DNA of 64,000 bases from MTP4 sp052056915 (lineage in GTDB: Archaea > Halobacteriota > Methanosarcinia > Methanosarcinales > Methanosarcinaceae). The notes below the pieces were generated by a model. The model saw nothing but the letters and a program-made list of their open reading frames with translations. It was not told where the DNA came from and did not search any database. Below, piece after piece: positions 42,609 through 52,078 of the stretch. The stretch covers positions 3,968,001 through 4,032,000 of the forward strand of contig NZ_CP195119.1 in assembly GCF_052056915.1 (NCBI RefSeq). Direction: 5' to 3'. Within the stretch, counting starts at the first letter, position 1. Every line of letters starts with the position of its first letter. The position numbers and the translations under genes are program-made.

Positions 42609-44963
42609 TTAAGAAATGTAAGTTGAGGTCCACTCCGGCCTTTCCGGCGGGTTTTCCTCCAACATTTCTCTCCATTTTTCATCGGTCAGGCGGTCGTCCA
42701 TGGGCTGTTTGAACTCGTAGTGGCTCATTACGGGCCCTGCTCCCACAAGGATGCGGCCGTCGGGGAGTTTGTATGCGACAACCATCATGTCCACGTAACC
42801 TACGCCTTCCTCGAGCACCATGCCGGTGTTCCCTTCGGTGTGGACGTCAGCCACGATGGTGGTTTTCCGGGCTTTTTCGTCGACGTCCGAGATGACGCCT
42901 TCGAGCTGGTCCCCGAAGGTCTTTATGAACTCGTAGTCGCTCTCGGTGAGCTCTTCGTTTTCAAGTTCCTTTTCCGAGATTTTTAGCAGCCTTTCCAGGA
43001 CGGATTCAAGGTTTGTGAGCCTGTTTCTTGAGGCGGAATCGAGGACACCCATTTCGTCCAGTCCCTGGTTCGTCATCCTCGTCAAAGCCAGCAACCGGGC
43101 GTAAAACTCAGGCACGGGTTCTACGTAGCCCACGACAGGTTTTTTTTCTTCGGGGCGCGGGGGTGCTGCTGTAGAGCGCATTATGTAGCTCTGTTTGGCA
43201 TAGAGGATTGTGTTGTGGCGGAGTTCGGTCCAGGAGGCAAGAGAGGTAGCAAGCTCCTTATCCTGCCAGCTTTCGGTCTGCATGAAGGTCGGGTAGCCTT
43301 CCCCGTGGTTTTTGAGCAAGGGCCGGAGGGAGTAGAGCCAGGCCCAGTAAAGGTTTCGGTTCCAGTCGCTTCCGTTGAAGGAGGAAAATTCGGCATTTAG
43401 CTCAGCATACCTGGCGCTGTAGTCTTCGTAGTCCGAATCGTCCAGTTCGTCCAGCCAGTAAACAGCCCTTTCCGAGCCCAGTAGAGCCATGACATCAAGC
43501 CCGCGGGGAAAACCCCTTATAGGCCGGCCTGCTTCCGAGATTACAAGGGTGAAAGGCGGCTGTCCTGTATCTTTCCGGTATTCTCCGGTATATGCCCCAA
43601 CAAGGCTTGAGAACATGTAGGAGTCCGGGATAAGGCGCTGGCCCATGAAGCGGAAACCCCGGGTATCGTTCAGGCACTCGTCGGCCTGTTCCGGGGAATA
43701 AGGGGGAGGTATGGTGCAGTTTCCTGTGCCTCCGTAGATTTCAGGGCCCTGGAATTCGGCAAGCTTTGCTTTCATTTCCGCAACACTAACTTCATTTAGC
43801 TTTCCGGGCTCGAAGTCCCCGGCAAATACGGTATCAAGGGCTTCGATGTACTCGTAGGGCCCGAGGTCATCGGAAAAGCCCACATAGAACGCCGTAACCA
43901 GGTAGATCCTTTCCCAGTTTCCAAAGAGCTCCGGCTCCGATTCAAGCTCCGAGGCGATCAGGCTCGCCTGCATGGTCTGGATCCTGGCTTCCTTTTCGGG
44001 GTCTTCGGCCCGGATAAGCTCGCCCTTGAGAAGCATGCTCATCCTGCCGTGCCACATGAAGGTCCTGAAATAATTTTTCAGCATCTCCGAACGGGTATAA
44101 TGGCCTCTGGGCACGTACTGGGAATAGTCCTCCTGATACAGGAAAATAGGGGAGGAGGCAAAGCCGGCGTGCCCTTCGATAAGAGCCAGTTCGGAAGCAA
44201 CTTCTTCTTTTACAAACCCGGGGACCTCAAACTGATACCGTCCTTCTGCCCCGGCAGGGAAAAGGGAATCATCGTATTCGAAAGAGAAGAGTTCATCGGC
44301 CTTTCGGACCTGTTCAGGCTTCGGCTGGAGAAGGCTCAAAGCCACGGAAAAATAGGCCGCATTTCTTCTTGCGGCTTCCTTTACCTCTTCCGATGAGCTT
44401 GCGTTATTGTACTCTGCCACGGAAGCATTTAGGAGATCCCTGTCGATTTCCCAGAGCAGGCCGTAAAATTCCTGTTCCTCGATCTGGCGCAGGGTCTCGT
44501 CAAACTGGATGTGATAGAGGTGCAGCAGGGAGTCGGTGGTGATAAAGATCGGGACTTCCTCTTTCTTAAGGATGGAATACATCCCTGTTATATCCTCTTC
44601 CCCGGAGTTGTAGGGGTTTTTGATTACCACAAAACCGTTAGTTTTCAGCTTTTCAAGTGCCTGTGCGTCCAGCTGGATTTTACCTGAAAAGTTTTCATAG
44701 TTGGAGATATCAGCTTCTTCCAGGGGCAGTTCATAGGGAGGCACTTTTAACTCTATATCAAGGGCTTCCAGGTGGTAGTTTTCTGTGAGTGGGAAATTCC
44801 CTGCCCCTGACCCGGAAAAGCTTACTGCTTCGGTCTTCAGGTGCCCGGTGGCAGAATTTTCATTCCTGCCTCCGCTTTCTTCCAGGCATCCACCTACAAA
44901 AATGGAGACTGAAACTATTATGCAAATAACGATTGTTTTAATTCTGCGATTCATCCGTATCAT
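42609..44963 (-). CDS. DUF3160 surface lipoprotein, copy 3 (mosaic)
   Basis: The 784-residue paralogue has the same signal and linker as copy 2 (lipobox VGGC). Up to about residue 320 (GRMSMLLKGELIRAEDPEKE) it matches copy 2. From ARIQTMQASLIASELESEPE on, through NWERIYLVTAFYVGFSDD and EALDTVFAGDFEP, it matches copy 4. The switch, near 44000, points to recombination or gene conversion between neighbours. The rest of the domain is complete, with no damaged motif. Function is unknown as for its siblings. Confidence 0.8.
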   Translation of the reverse strand: MIRMNRRIKTIVICIIVSVSIFVGGCLEESGGRNENSATGHLKTEAVSFSGSGAGNFPLTENYHLEALDIELKVPPYELPLEEADISNYENFSGKIQLDAQALEKLKTNGFVVIKNPYNSGEEDITGMYSILKKEEVPIFITTDSLLHLYHIQFDETLRQIEEQEFYGLLWEIDRDLLNASVAEYNNASSSEEVKEAARRNAAYFSVALSLLQPKPEQVRKADELFSFEYDDSLFPAGAEGRYQFEVPGFVKEEVASELALIEGHAGFASSPIFLYQEDYSQYVPRGHYTRSEMLKNYFRTFMWHGRMSMLLKGELIRAEDPEKEARIQTMQASLIASELESEPELFGNWERIYLVTAFYVGFSDDLGPYEYIEALDTVFAGDFEPGKLNEVSVAEMKAKLAEFQGPEIYGGTGNCTIPPPYSPEQADECLNDTRGFRFMGQRLIPDSYMFSSLVGAYTGEYRKDTGQPPFTLVISEAGRPIRGFPRGLDVMALLGSERAVYWLDELDDSDYEDYSARYAELNAEFSSFNGSDWNRNLYWAWLYSLRPLLKNHGEGYPTFMQTESWQDKELATSLASWTELRHNTILYAKQSYIMRSTAAPPRPEEKKPVVGYVEPVPEFYARLLALTRMTNQGLDEMGVLDSASRNRLTNLESVLERLLKISEKELENEELTESDYEFIKTFGDQLEGVISDVDEKARKTTIVADVHTEGNTGMVLEEGVGYVDMMVVAYKLPDGRILVGAGPVMSHYEFKQPMDDRLTDEKWREMLEENPPERPEWTSTYIS

Positions 44964-45325
44964 CTCGGCCGCTTTGCAATTTGTTCTTGACTGGAGTTAT
45001 GTTACTCCTGAAAGGGGTTTTCTTACCTTCTCAGCCTTATTGGGCCAGTGTAATTCCGGCTTTGCGACCGAAAGCGTGGATATGGGGGATTTATAGAGTG
45101 ATAAGTTTTTATGATTGGGATTTTTTCATATTTCTTCAAAATATCAAATTTTTTATACATATTTCTCCAATAATCCATAATCTATTAAAATTTTTCCACC
45201 TGTTCGCCAACAAAACCTGTTTCCTATAAATTTCTCCTGTCAGGAATCTATCTGTCAGGAACCCTATAACAGTCCCTAACTGAAGATGGAAATTAAAAAC
45301 GGAAATAAAAGTTAAAAGAAAAAAA
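44964..45325 (-). repeat. spacer nearly identical to the previous DUF3160 spacer
   Basis: A near-exact copy of 42246-42608 lies upstream of copy 3 and downstream of copy 4, and carries the same promoter-like and 3'-flank segments. Confidence 0.85.
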
Positions 45326-47740
45326 TTAAGAAATGTAAGTGGAGGTCCACTCCGGCCTTTCCGGCGGGTTTTCCTCCAGCATTTCTCTCCATTTTTCATC
45401 GGTAAGGCGGTCGTCCATGGGCTGCTTGAACTCGTAGTGGCTCATTACGGGGCCGGCTCCCACAAGGATGCGGCCGTCGGGGAGTTTGTATGCGACAACC
45501 ATCATGTCCACGTAGCCTACTCCTTCCTCAAGCACCATGCCGGTGTTCCCTTCGGTATGGACGTCAGCCACGATGGTGGTTTTCCGGGCTTTTTCGTCGA
45601 CGTCCGAGATGACTCCTTCGAGCTGGTCCCCGAAGGTCTTTATGAACTCGTAGTCGTCCTCGGTGAGCTCTTCGTTTTCAAGTTCCTTTTCCGAGATTTC
45701 CAGGAGTCTTTCCAGGACGCTCTCAAGGTTTGTGAGTCTGCGTTTCGAGGCGTGGTCGAGCACTTCCATTTCGTCAAGGCCCTGGTTCGTCATCCGGGTA
45801 AGGGTAAGGAGCCGGGCATAGAACTCGGGGACGGGCTCGACGTATCCCACAACAGGCTTTTCTTCCGGAGGCATCGGGGCTGCGGATTCCACCATGGTGT
45901 AGCTCTGCTTGGCGTAGAGGATGGTATCGTGCCTGAGCTCGGTCCAGGAAGCCAGGGCGGTGTTCAGTTCTTTGTCCTGCCAGTGTTCGGTCTGCATGAA
46001 GGTCGGGTAGCCTTCCCCGTGGTCTTCGAGCAGGGGCTGCAGGGAGTAGAGCCAGGCCCAGTAGAGGTTCCTATTCCAGTCGCTTTCGTTGAAGGCAGAA
46101 AATTCGGCGTCCAGCTCATCATAGCGGGCGCTGTAGTTTTCGTAGTTAGAATCGTCCAGTTCGTCCAGCCAGAAGACTGCCCTTTCCGAGCCCAGGAGAG
46201 CCATCACGTCAAGCCCGCGGGGAAAACCCCGAATAGGCCTGCCTGCTCCGGAAATCACAAAGGTGAAAGGCGGCTCTACATCTTCCTGATTCCCCGCATC
46301 TTCCTGATATTCCCCGGTATAGGCTCCAACCAGGTTTGAGAACATGTAGGAGTCCGGGATAAAACGCTGCCCCATGAAGCGAAAGCCCCGGGTGTCGTTC
46401 AGGCACTCTTCAGCCTGTTCCGGGGAAAAGGGCGGCTCAAGCACGCAGGCTCCGGTGCCCCCGTAGATTTCAGGGCCCTGGAATTCGGCAAGTTTTGCTT
46501 TCATTTCCGCAACACTGGCTTCGTCCAGTTTTTCGGGCTCGAAGTCCCCGGCAAACACGGTATCAAGGGCTTCAATGTATTCGTAGGGCCCGAGGTCATC
46601 GGAAAAGCCCACATAGAACGCCGTAACCAGGTAGATCCTTTCCCAGTTTCCAAAGAGCTCCGGCTCCGATTCAAGCTCCGAGGCGATCAGGCTCGCCTGC
46701 ATGGTCTGGATTCTGGCTTCCTTTTCGGGGTCATCGGCCTGGATAAGCTTTCCTTTCAGGAGCATGGTCATCCTGCCGTGCCACATGAAGGCTTTGAAGT
46801 AATTTTTCAGCATCTCGGAGCGGGTATAATGGCCCCGGGGCACGTACTGGGAGTAATCTTCCGTGTACATGAAAATCGGGGAAGGCGAAAAACCCGCATG
46901 GTCTTCGATCAGGGCAAGTTCGGCTTCGACCTCCTCTTTTACGAAAGAGGGGACTTCAAACCGGTAGCTTTCTTCTGCCCCGGCAGGGAAAAGGGACTCG
47001 TCCTCCATGCCGTAGGGGTCTTCCTCATCCTGTACCTGGTCGGGTTTAGGCTGGAGCAGGCTCAAAGCAACGGCAAAATAGGCTGCGTTTCTCCTTGCGG
47101 CTTCCTTTACTTCTCCTGAGTTGCTGTTATACTCCTCAACTGAGGCATCCAGCAGGGCTTTATCGGTTTCCCAGATAGCAGCATAAAATTCCTGTTCCTC
47201 AATCCGGCGCAGAGTCTCGTCAAACTGGATGTGGTAGAGGTGCAGCAGGGAATCGGTGGTAATAAAAATCGGGACTTCCTCTTCTTCCAGGATTGAGTAC
47301 ATCCTTGTTATGTCCTCTTCCCCGGGGTTGTAGGGGTTTTCGATCATGACAAAGCCGTTTTCCTTCAGTTTCTCAAGGTCCGAAGCCTCCAGGTTTATCT
47401 TTCCCGAAAAATCCCCGTAATTCGCAATTCCCGACTCGCTGAGAGGCAGGGAGTAGGCAGGGACCTTCGCTTCGAATTCAGCTTTTTCGGGACTATAATA
47501 TTTTAAAAACCCCGTACTTTTATCCTCAAGTTCAGGCACTGTGGGTCCCTCTTCCCCGGAGGGTTTTTCTTCCCCGAAACCTTCCCCGTCTACCTCATCA
47601 ACCTCTTCCCCTGCTCCTCCTTCCCCTGTTTCATCTTCATCCTCAGCCGGCTCCTGGTCAACACAACCGGCAAAAAGAGTAGAGATGAGGAGCATCAAAC
47701 ATACTGCAGTAATTCTGATCTTCCGTTTCATAAGTTTCAT
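45326..47740 (-). CDS. DUF3160 surface lipoprotein, copy 4
   Basis: The 804-residue protein has lipobox FAGC (C26) and a long acidic linker (about 28-75, rich in Glu/Gly) followed by the DUF3160 domain. It carries the landmarks of its siblings (FITTDSLLHLYHIQFDE, PRGHYTRSE, RFMGQRFIPDSY, GFPRGLDVMALLGSERAV). It is the first gene of the array on the minus strand, and its upstream region differs from the shared spacers, so it probably has its own promoter. Its central part was probably the donor for the C-terminal part of copy 3, or the reverse. Confidence 0.8.
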   Translation of the reverse strand: MKLMKRKIRITAVCLMLLISTLFAGCVDQEPAEDEDETGEGGAGEEVDEVDGEGFGEEKPSGEEGPTVPELEDKSTGFLKYYSPEKAEFEAKVPAYSLPLSESGIANYGDFSGKINLEASDLEKLKENGFVMIENPYNPGEEDITRMYSILEEEEVPIFITTDSLLHLYHIQFDETLRRIEEQEFYAAIWETDKALLDASVEEYNSNSGEVKEAARRNAAYFAVALSLLQPKPDQVQDEEDPYGMEDESLFPAGAEESYRFEVPSFVKEEVEAELALIEDHAGFSPSPIFMYTEDYSQYVPRGHYTRSEMLKNYFKAFMWHGRMTMLLKGKLIQADDPEKEARIQTMQASLIASELESEPELFGNWERIYLVTAFYVGFSDDLGPYEYIEALDTVFAGDFEPEKLDEASVAEMKAKLAEFQGPEIYGGTGACVLEPPFSPEQAEECLNDTRGFRFMGQRFIPDSYMFSNLVGAYTGEYQEDAGNQEDVEPPFTFVISGAGRPIRGFPRGLDVMALLGSERAVFWLDELDDSNYENYSARYDELDAEFSAFNESDWNRNLYWAWLYSLQPLLEDHGEGYPTFMQTEHWQDKELNTALASWTELRHDTILYAKQSYTMVESAAPMPPEEKPVVGYVEPVPEFYARLLTLTRMTNQGLDEMEVLDHASKRRLTNLESVLERLLEISEKELENEELTEDDYEFIKTFGDQLEGVISDVDEKARKTTIVADVHTEGNTGMVLEEGVGYVDMMVVAYKLPDGRILVGAGPVMSHYEFKQPMDDRLTDEKWREMLEENPPERPEWTSTYIS

Positions 47741-48049
47741 CCCGAATCAAATCTTAACTTTCGTCCGGAATCCTGTCTTGAATCTGAAAAATAACTTGAA
47801 AATAACTTGAAAATAACTCCGGGAAACGACTGTAGCAAACAACTCCTGGAAAAAAACTCTTTAATTATTCTGTAACAACTACGAAATAATCTGGAATAAC
47901 TCTGAATAACTCTGAATAACTCTGAAGAATAATCCTGAAAACTACTACTAAAGGTTAAACGGGGGGTATTTACATTAAATTTTCAGGGGTAAAAGTCCCG
48001 TCTCTTTCTCTTTCTTTCTCTTCCTCTCTTTTCTTCCCCGCTCTTTCTC
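47741..48049 (-). promoter_or_regulatory. upstream region of DUF3160 copy 4
   Basis: There is no gene. Short repeats (gaaaataactt, ctgaataact) occupy 47780-47935; a polypyrimidine tract (tctctttct type) lies at 48000-48055 next to the end of the small membrane protein gene. An A+T-rich stretch just before copy 4 should hold its promoter. Confidence 0.4.
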
Positions 48050-48217
48050 TCATTTTTCTTCAGGGCTGAGAGGGTCTATCCTGAAAAGTAAGACCATAAA
48101 AAGCACAGCGACGGCTCCCGTTCCCCACAGCAGAGGGTTCTGGGTGAAATACGTGAATGCTCCGACAAATAGCAACAGAGCTACAACTGCCAGTAAAATC
48201 TGAAATTTCTTATCCAA
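48050..48217 (-). CDS. small two-helix membrane protein
   Basis: A 55-residue frame starts at TTG 48217 with ggggga nine bases upstream and ends TGA at 48052-48050. The sequence is two hydrophobic helices (FQILLAVVALLLFVGAFTYF and TGAVAVLFMVLLF) joined by TQNPLLW, with a charged tail DPLSPEEK. No family is recognised. The ribosome site and the balanced membrane topology make it credible. It is too short and starts with TTG, so it is easily missed. Confidence 0.55.
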   Translation of the reverse strand: MDKKFQILLAVVALLLFVGAFTYFTQNPLLWGTGAVAVLFMVLLFRIDPLSPEEK

Positions 48218-48675
48218 TATATTTTCTCCCCCTTTTCTGTCCCATATTTGAGTTCAGATGTCCCATAGTATTGTTTCCCGGTACAAATATAAACATTCTT
48301 CGTCTAAACATTCTTAGTCTGTTTCTTAGTCCGTTTGATAGAATATCCCGGTTCCATTATTTTTCAGAAGGGTTCCATTTATACTATTTTTTGCAAGGGA
48401 TTTATATTTTTATTAAGCTTCAAAATGGTTCGAAGTTATGTTTTAGGGAGCTGTTTTTCTCTAACTTTGGGAATAAAGGGGATGCTTCCTTTTTTCTGCG
48501 TGAAAACTGTGGAAGAAACAAAATTTGGGAAAGGGGGACGTTTTGGGAATGAATAAATTTGAAAGAAATGACCCAAAGTTAAAATGGATAATCCGGTCGA
48601 GGAAAAAAGGCTAAAAAAGTCTAGATTAGGTTAGAAAAGCCTGGAAAATGCCTGATCAGGGAAAGATCTCTGGAA
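48218..48675 (+). other. gap without recognised genes
   Basis: These 458 bases hold overlapping short frames near 48157-48556 with no family or ribosome site. The sequence is A+T-rich with some near-repeats (acattcttagtctg, agtctgtttcttagtccg). Nothing further can be supported. Confidence 0.4.
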
Positions 48676-50373
48676 TCAATACTTTGTGCATTTTCCTTTG
48701 ACAAAAATAACTGAAACTCCGGGAAGGGCAAGTTTTTCGGAGATCAAATTCGAAAGTTCCGACTCCGGACTTTCGTTTTCATTTACTTTTTCAGGTCCAG
48801 TTTTGTTTTCGCTTTCGTCACCTCTTTCATTTTCCCCGTTTTTCCCGTCAAGGTCGATAAGCGAAACATCCGGCACTATAGCTTCAACGACTTTAGTGAG
48901 GTCCGGGACTTCCTGTCCTCCGGTCATGGCTGCGACCTCGTTCAGGAGTACGAGCGCGAGCACGTCATATCCGGAGTTCACGGCAGTGAGCAGCCCCAGG
49001 ATGCCGGAATGCGCCAGGGCAAAGTCCCCGATCACGGCTATTCCTTTTTTCTCAAAACCACATGCAACCGAGATTGCGGAACCCAGGGCAAAACTCACAT
49101 CCACTGCCGCAAGGGGTTCGGGGGCGCTCCGGATGGAACAGCCCATGTCTCCCGCAACCCTTACATCGAGGGAACGGAGGAAGCGATAGAGGGGGAGGTA
49201 GGGGCAGTCTTCACAAATTGAAGTCCTGCTCTGTTTCCGGGTTTCTGAGAGATCGGCCTCTTCGGGTTTCGAGGGCTTATCTTTTCCTATATGCTCAAGG
49301 GCAAATTCGATATCTTCTGCAAGGACCTGCCCGTAAGGGACGTGCCCGGTGTTTTTCCCGTATACCTTTCCTGCAATACGGAGCTGGTCTTCAATAACGG
49401 GCTCGGACTCCTCGACCACGAGCACCCTGTCGTTTTCTTCCAGAAAGGCTCCGATTTTCCGGAGTGGAAGCGGGTTTACAAGGTTCAGGGACAAGTGTGA
49501 AACCGTGTTTTGCGAAAATGTGTTTTGCGAAAATGTGTCCTGTGAAACAGCATTGCCTTTGTTTGCCGTTTTGCCTTTGTTTGATTTTCCCAGGACTTCT
49601 TCCACCAGGGTTGAAGCAAAACCCGAGGAAATGATACCCATACCGGTCTTTTCCGAAAGTTTCCCTGCTTCTTTTTCTTTTCTTTTTCCTTTTTTGAGGA
49701 TATTCAGTTCCGTAGTTTCGGCTTCTTCTTCCAGCAGGGGGTACACTTCTTTATGGAAGCGCTGGTGCTTTTCCCGCATCCGTATGTTCCAGATCGAGCG
49801 GTCGAATTCGGGATGGGGTTTTGCGGAAGCCGGGAGGCGCTTAAGCTCTCCTTTAATTTTATCGAGCCCTGCAGTGAGCCGGACGATGACGGGAGTCTTT
49901 GTTTTTTCCGAAAGTTCGTATGCCTCCCTTAGAGCCCGGTATGCGGTTTCCGGGTTTTGCGGGTCAAACACTGCGACCTCGGCAATTTTGCCGTACCAGC
50001 GGGAGTCCTGTTCGTTCTGGGAGCCTTTTATGCCGGGGTCGTCCCCTGCAATTATCACAAGGCCTGCCCCGATGCTGTGCGTAACCGAGGTTATCAGGGG
50101 GTCGGAAAGGAGGTTCATGCCCACATGTTTCACGACCACAAGGGACCTTCGGCCTGAAGAGGAGGCTCCCAGGGCTATTTCCAGGGCAACCTTTTCGTTC
50201 GTGAGCCACCTGGCATCAAAATGTGCATTTTCCAAAAAAAGTTCCATTAGGGAGGTGATAGGGTAGCCGGGAACGGCTGTTATGAGTTCCACGTCACTGT
50301 CAAGGGCTGCAAGGTAAAGGGCTTCGAACCCGGTGCATTCGGGTCTTCCGGTTTCTTTGCTCAAGTCTCCCAT
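48676..50373 (-). CDS. IorA-like thiamine-diphosphate oxidoreductase subunit without ferredoxin domain
   Basis: The 565-residue protein resembles the alpha subunit of indolepyruvate:ferredoxin oxidoreductase. Residues 15-190 are the pyrimidine-binding domain (AVPGYPITSL, E65-type glutamate in LTNEKVALEIALGAS), about 245-370 the middle domain, and about 385-520 the TPP domain (CEDCPYLPLY, GDMGCSI, VIGDFALAHSGILGLLTAVN, LNEVAAMTGGQE). Typical IorA ends with an eight-Cys ferredoxin domain; here the chain ends shortly after the TPP domain (FVKGKCTKY), so electrons must leave by another route. Two low-complexity insertions (SQDTFSQNTFSQNT near 290; Glu/Asn-rich near 525) are unusual. It is next to the MMP11 gene, same strand. 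The substrate, an arylpyruvate or other 2-oxoacid, is unknown. Confidence 0.7.
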   Translation of the reverse strand: MGDLSKETGRPECTGFEALYLAALDSDVELITAVPGYPITSLMELFLENAHFDARWLTNEKVALEIALGASSSGRRSLVVVKHVGMNLLSDPLITSVTHSIGAGLVIIAGDDPGIKGSQNEQDSRWYGKIAEVAVFDPQNPETAYRALREAYELSEKTKTPVIVRLTAGLDKIKGELKRLPASAKPHPEFDRSIWNIRMREKHQRFHKEVYPLLEEEAETTELNILKKGKRKEKEAGKLSEKTGMGIISSGFASTLVEEVLGKSNKGKTANKGNAVSQDTFSQNTFSQNTVSHLSLNLVNPLPLRKIGAFLEENDRVLVVEESEPVIEDQLRIAGKVYGKNTGHVPYGQVLAEDIEFALEHIGKDKPSKPEEADLSETRKQSRTSICEDCPYLPLYRFLRSLDVRVAGDMGCSIRSAPEPLAAVDVSFALGSAISVACGFEKKGIAVIGDFALAHSGILGLLTAVNSGYDVLALVLLNEVAAMTGGQEVPDLTKVVEAIVPDVSLIDLDGKNGENERGDESENKTGPEKVNENESPESELSNLISEKLALPGVSVIFVKGKCTKY

Positions 50374-50544
50374 CTCTGTTCAGGGTGTTTCCGAATGTTA
50401 AGGATATTTAAGGATGTTTCCGAAAGTATCCGAAAGTATCCGAATATTTACGAACGTATCCAGATATCCGGATATTTCCGAATATTTCCCAGTTTTTCCG
50501 GGATTTTGATTAAGTTCGCAGCATTTTCCGGTGCTTTTTTCATT

Positions 50545-51474
50545 TTAGTCGATAAGTGGTTTGATTTCAGTGCCAGGGACGATTGATTCCTGTGGCCTGC
50601 CAAACCAGGGCAGAGCACCCATGGCTCCGATTACGCCGTTCCCGTCCAGGACGACTTCCACGTCGTTTTCTTTGGCACAGCTAAGGGCATATTCTTTCGA
50701 GACCCGTTCTGTCCGGCAGCGGTTGCTGTATTCGTAGAGGCCTTCAGCATAAAAATCAGTGAGGACAACCATCCCGGTTTCGCTGGAAGCGCTGTATTTT
50801 TCGAGAGCCTTTTTGAGGGCTTCGACCAGCCGTTCCTTTGCTTTTTCGTCCTTGCAGCCAAACTCCAGGACCGTTGACATGCAGTTCTGGGTCTTTTCAG
50901 GGACCGGGAAGAGCTGGACCAGGGCGTGGGAAAGGTAGACGGCGTCCGGGCAGTCGAGTTCGCTTGCGATGTTGTGGGTCAGGGTCCAGGTGGCTCCCGT
51001 TTCCTTGGAATCCGTGTCATCAATGCCGATCAGCACGCGGTTCCGCCTCGGGATAATGATAGTGCCTTTTGCGCAGCGTTCCCCTCCGGATTCGGTCAGC
51101 TTATAGCGTAAAACCCCGTCGGCAAAAGCCCGGCAGCGGGTCGCACCGACTCCTCCGCCTCCGAGTCCGGCGTATGTGACCTGCACCTCATCCCCTTCCA
51201 CAATTACGGATTCGATGCCTGCGGCGGCAATTGAGGCCTTGAGTTCGAGATTCGAGGTTCCGGTTTTCACGAAGTAACGGATCATGTTCCCGTTCGAACG
51301 GGCTTTAAGGATAAGAGGAGCTTTTGCATAGTGGTAAAGGGACCAGGAAGCCCCGCTGTAGCAGTTGGAGTGCTCAATGATCTCCGCATATTCGTTCTTC
51401 GCATCGCAGACTGCGTATATGCCCCTGTAAGGCACAGTATAAGGGTCGTTCAGGGTAATATCTCCAGTCTGCAT
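50545..51474 (-). CDS. probable methanogenesis marker protein 11 (TiaS-related)
   Basis: The 309-residue protein shows the sequence pattern I associate with methanogenesis marker protein 11, a family confined to methanogens. It contains GIDDTDSKETGATW (about 154-167), a motif shared with tRNA-Ile2 agmatinylcytidine synthetase TiaS, a glycine-rich GLGGGGVGATRCRAF segment (about 108-122), and a C-terminal DGNGVIGAMGALPWFG. The biochemical role of the marker is not established; kinase-like use of ATP by analogy with TiaS is inference. The 170 bases between it and the IorA-like gene carry short repeats of tatccgaaag type. Both are on the same strand and may be co-expressed. Confidence 0.65.
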   Translation of the reverse strand: MQTGDITLNDPYTVPYRGIYAVCDAKNEYAEIIEHSNCYSGASWSLYHYAKAPLILKARSNGNMIRYFVKTGTSNLELKASIAAAGIESVIVEGDEVQVTYAGLGGGGVGATRCRAFADGVLRYKLTESGGERCAKGTIIIPRRNRVLIGIDDTDSKETGATWTLTHNIASELDCPDAVYLSHALVQLFPVPEKTQNCMSTVLEFGCKDEKAKERLVEALKKALEKYSASSETGMVVLTDFYAEGLYEYSNRCRTERVSKEYALSCAKENDVEVVLDGNGVIGAMGALPWFGRPQESIVPGTEIKPLID

Positions 51475-52078
51475 GTTATCAAGTGCACAAGCGTTTATGT
51501 GTTTTGTAATGCCGAAAACCTCCTTTTTGCCGCAGGGATGAAATGGTGAAAAGTGAAGTCATGAAGTGAAATCTTGATTTAATCCGAAATGCCCATTTCT
51601 TGTAGATATATATAGTTATCGTGGATTTAGCAAGTTGACTGAGAGCAATTACCCATAAGTATTTAAATATATATGATTCGCTCCTTCAGGGACATGGGTG
51701 AGTGAGAGGCCTTGTTTCCCGGACATACGCGCTGTTTTCATGCTAAATTCGGGATAAACAAACACCGAAGTTCACACCGTTATCAAATATTTACTTTTCT
51801 TCTTTAAGCTATTCTCTCTGCTTTTAACTTGTCTTCACTCACTCATCCATTCGGGAAAACGTGAACCTGAGAGAGCTGAAAGCACAGCTTGTCAAGAACA
51901 GATCCTTCAAAAACATAATCTGCAAAAACATAATCTGCAAAAACATAATCTGCAAAAACGTAATCAGCAAAAAAATATCAAAAAGGGCAGGTCCGGAAGA
52001 GTTGAGCCTGAATCTATCCGGGCTAAAAAGGAAACGGACCGGAATCCTTCCTGGAATGTCCGCCGCTCAATATTCCCC
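51475..52078. other. gap with TATA-like elements and a 15-base repeat
   Basis: Strong TATA-like sequences lie at 51604-51615 (gatatatatag) and 51657-51672 (tatttaaatatatatg); one serves the MMP11 gene and the other, facing right, has no gene after it and could drive a small RNA. Four copies of aaaaacataatctgc occur at 51909-51968. A frame through this repeat and antisense to radC is probably not a gene. Confidence 0.45.

Noticed and set aside
49349..50266. 305-codon + frame opposite the IorA-like gene
   Set aside because: The minus strand carries the TPP-binding motifs; the + frame is Ser/Arg-rich without family features.
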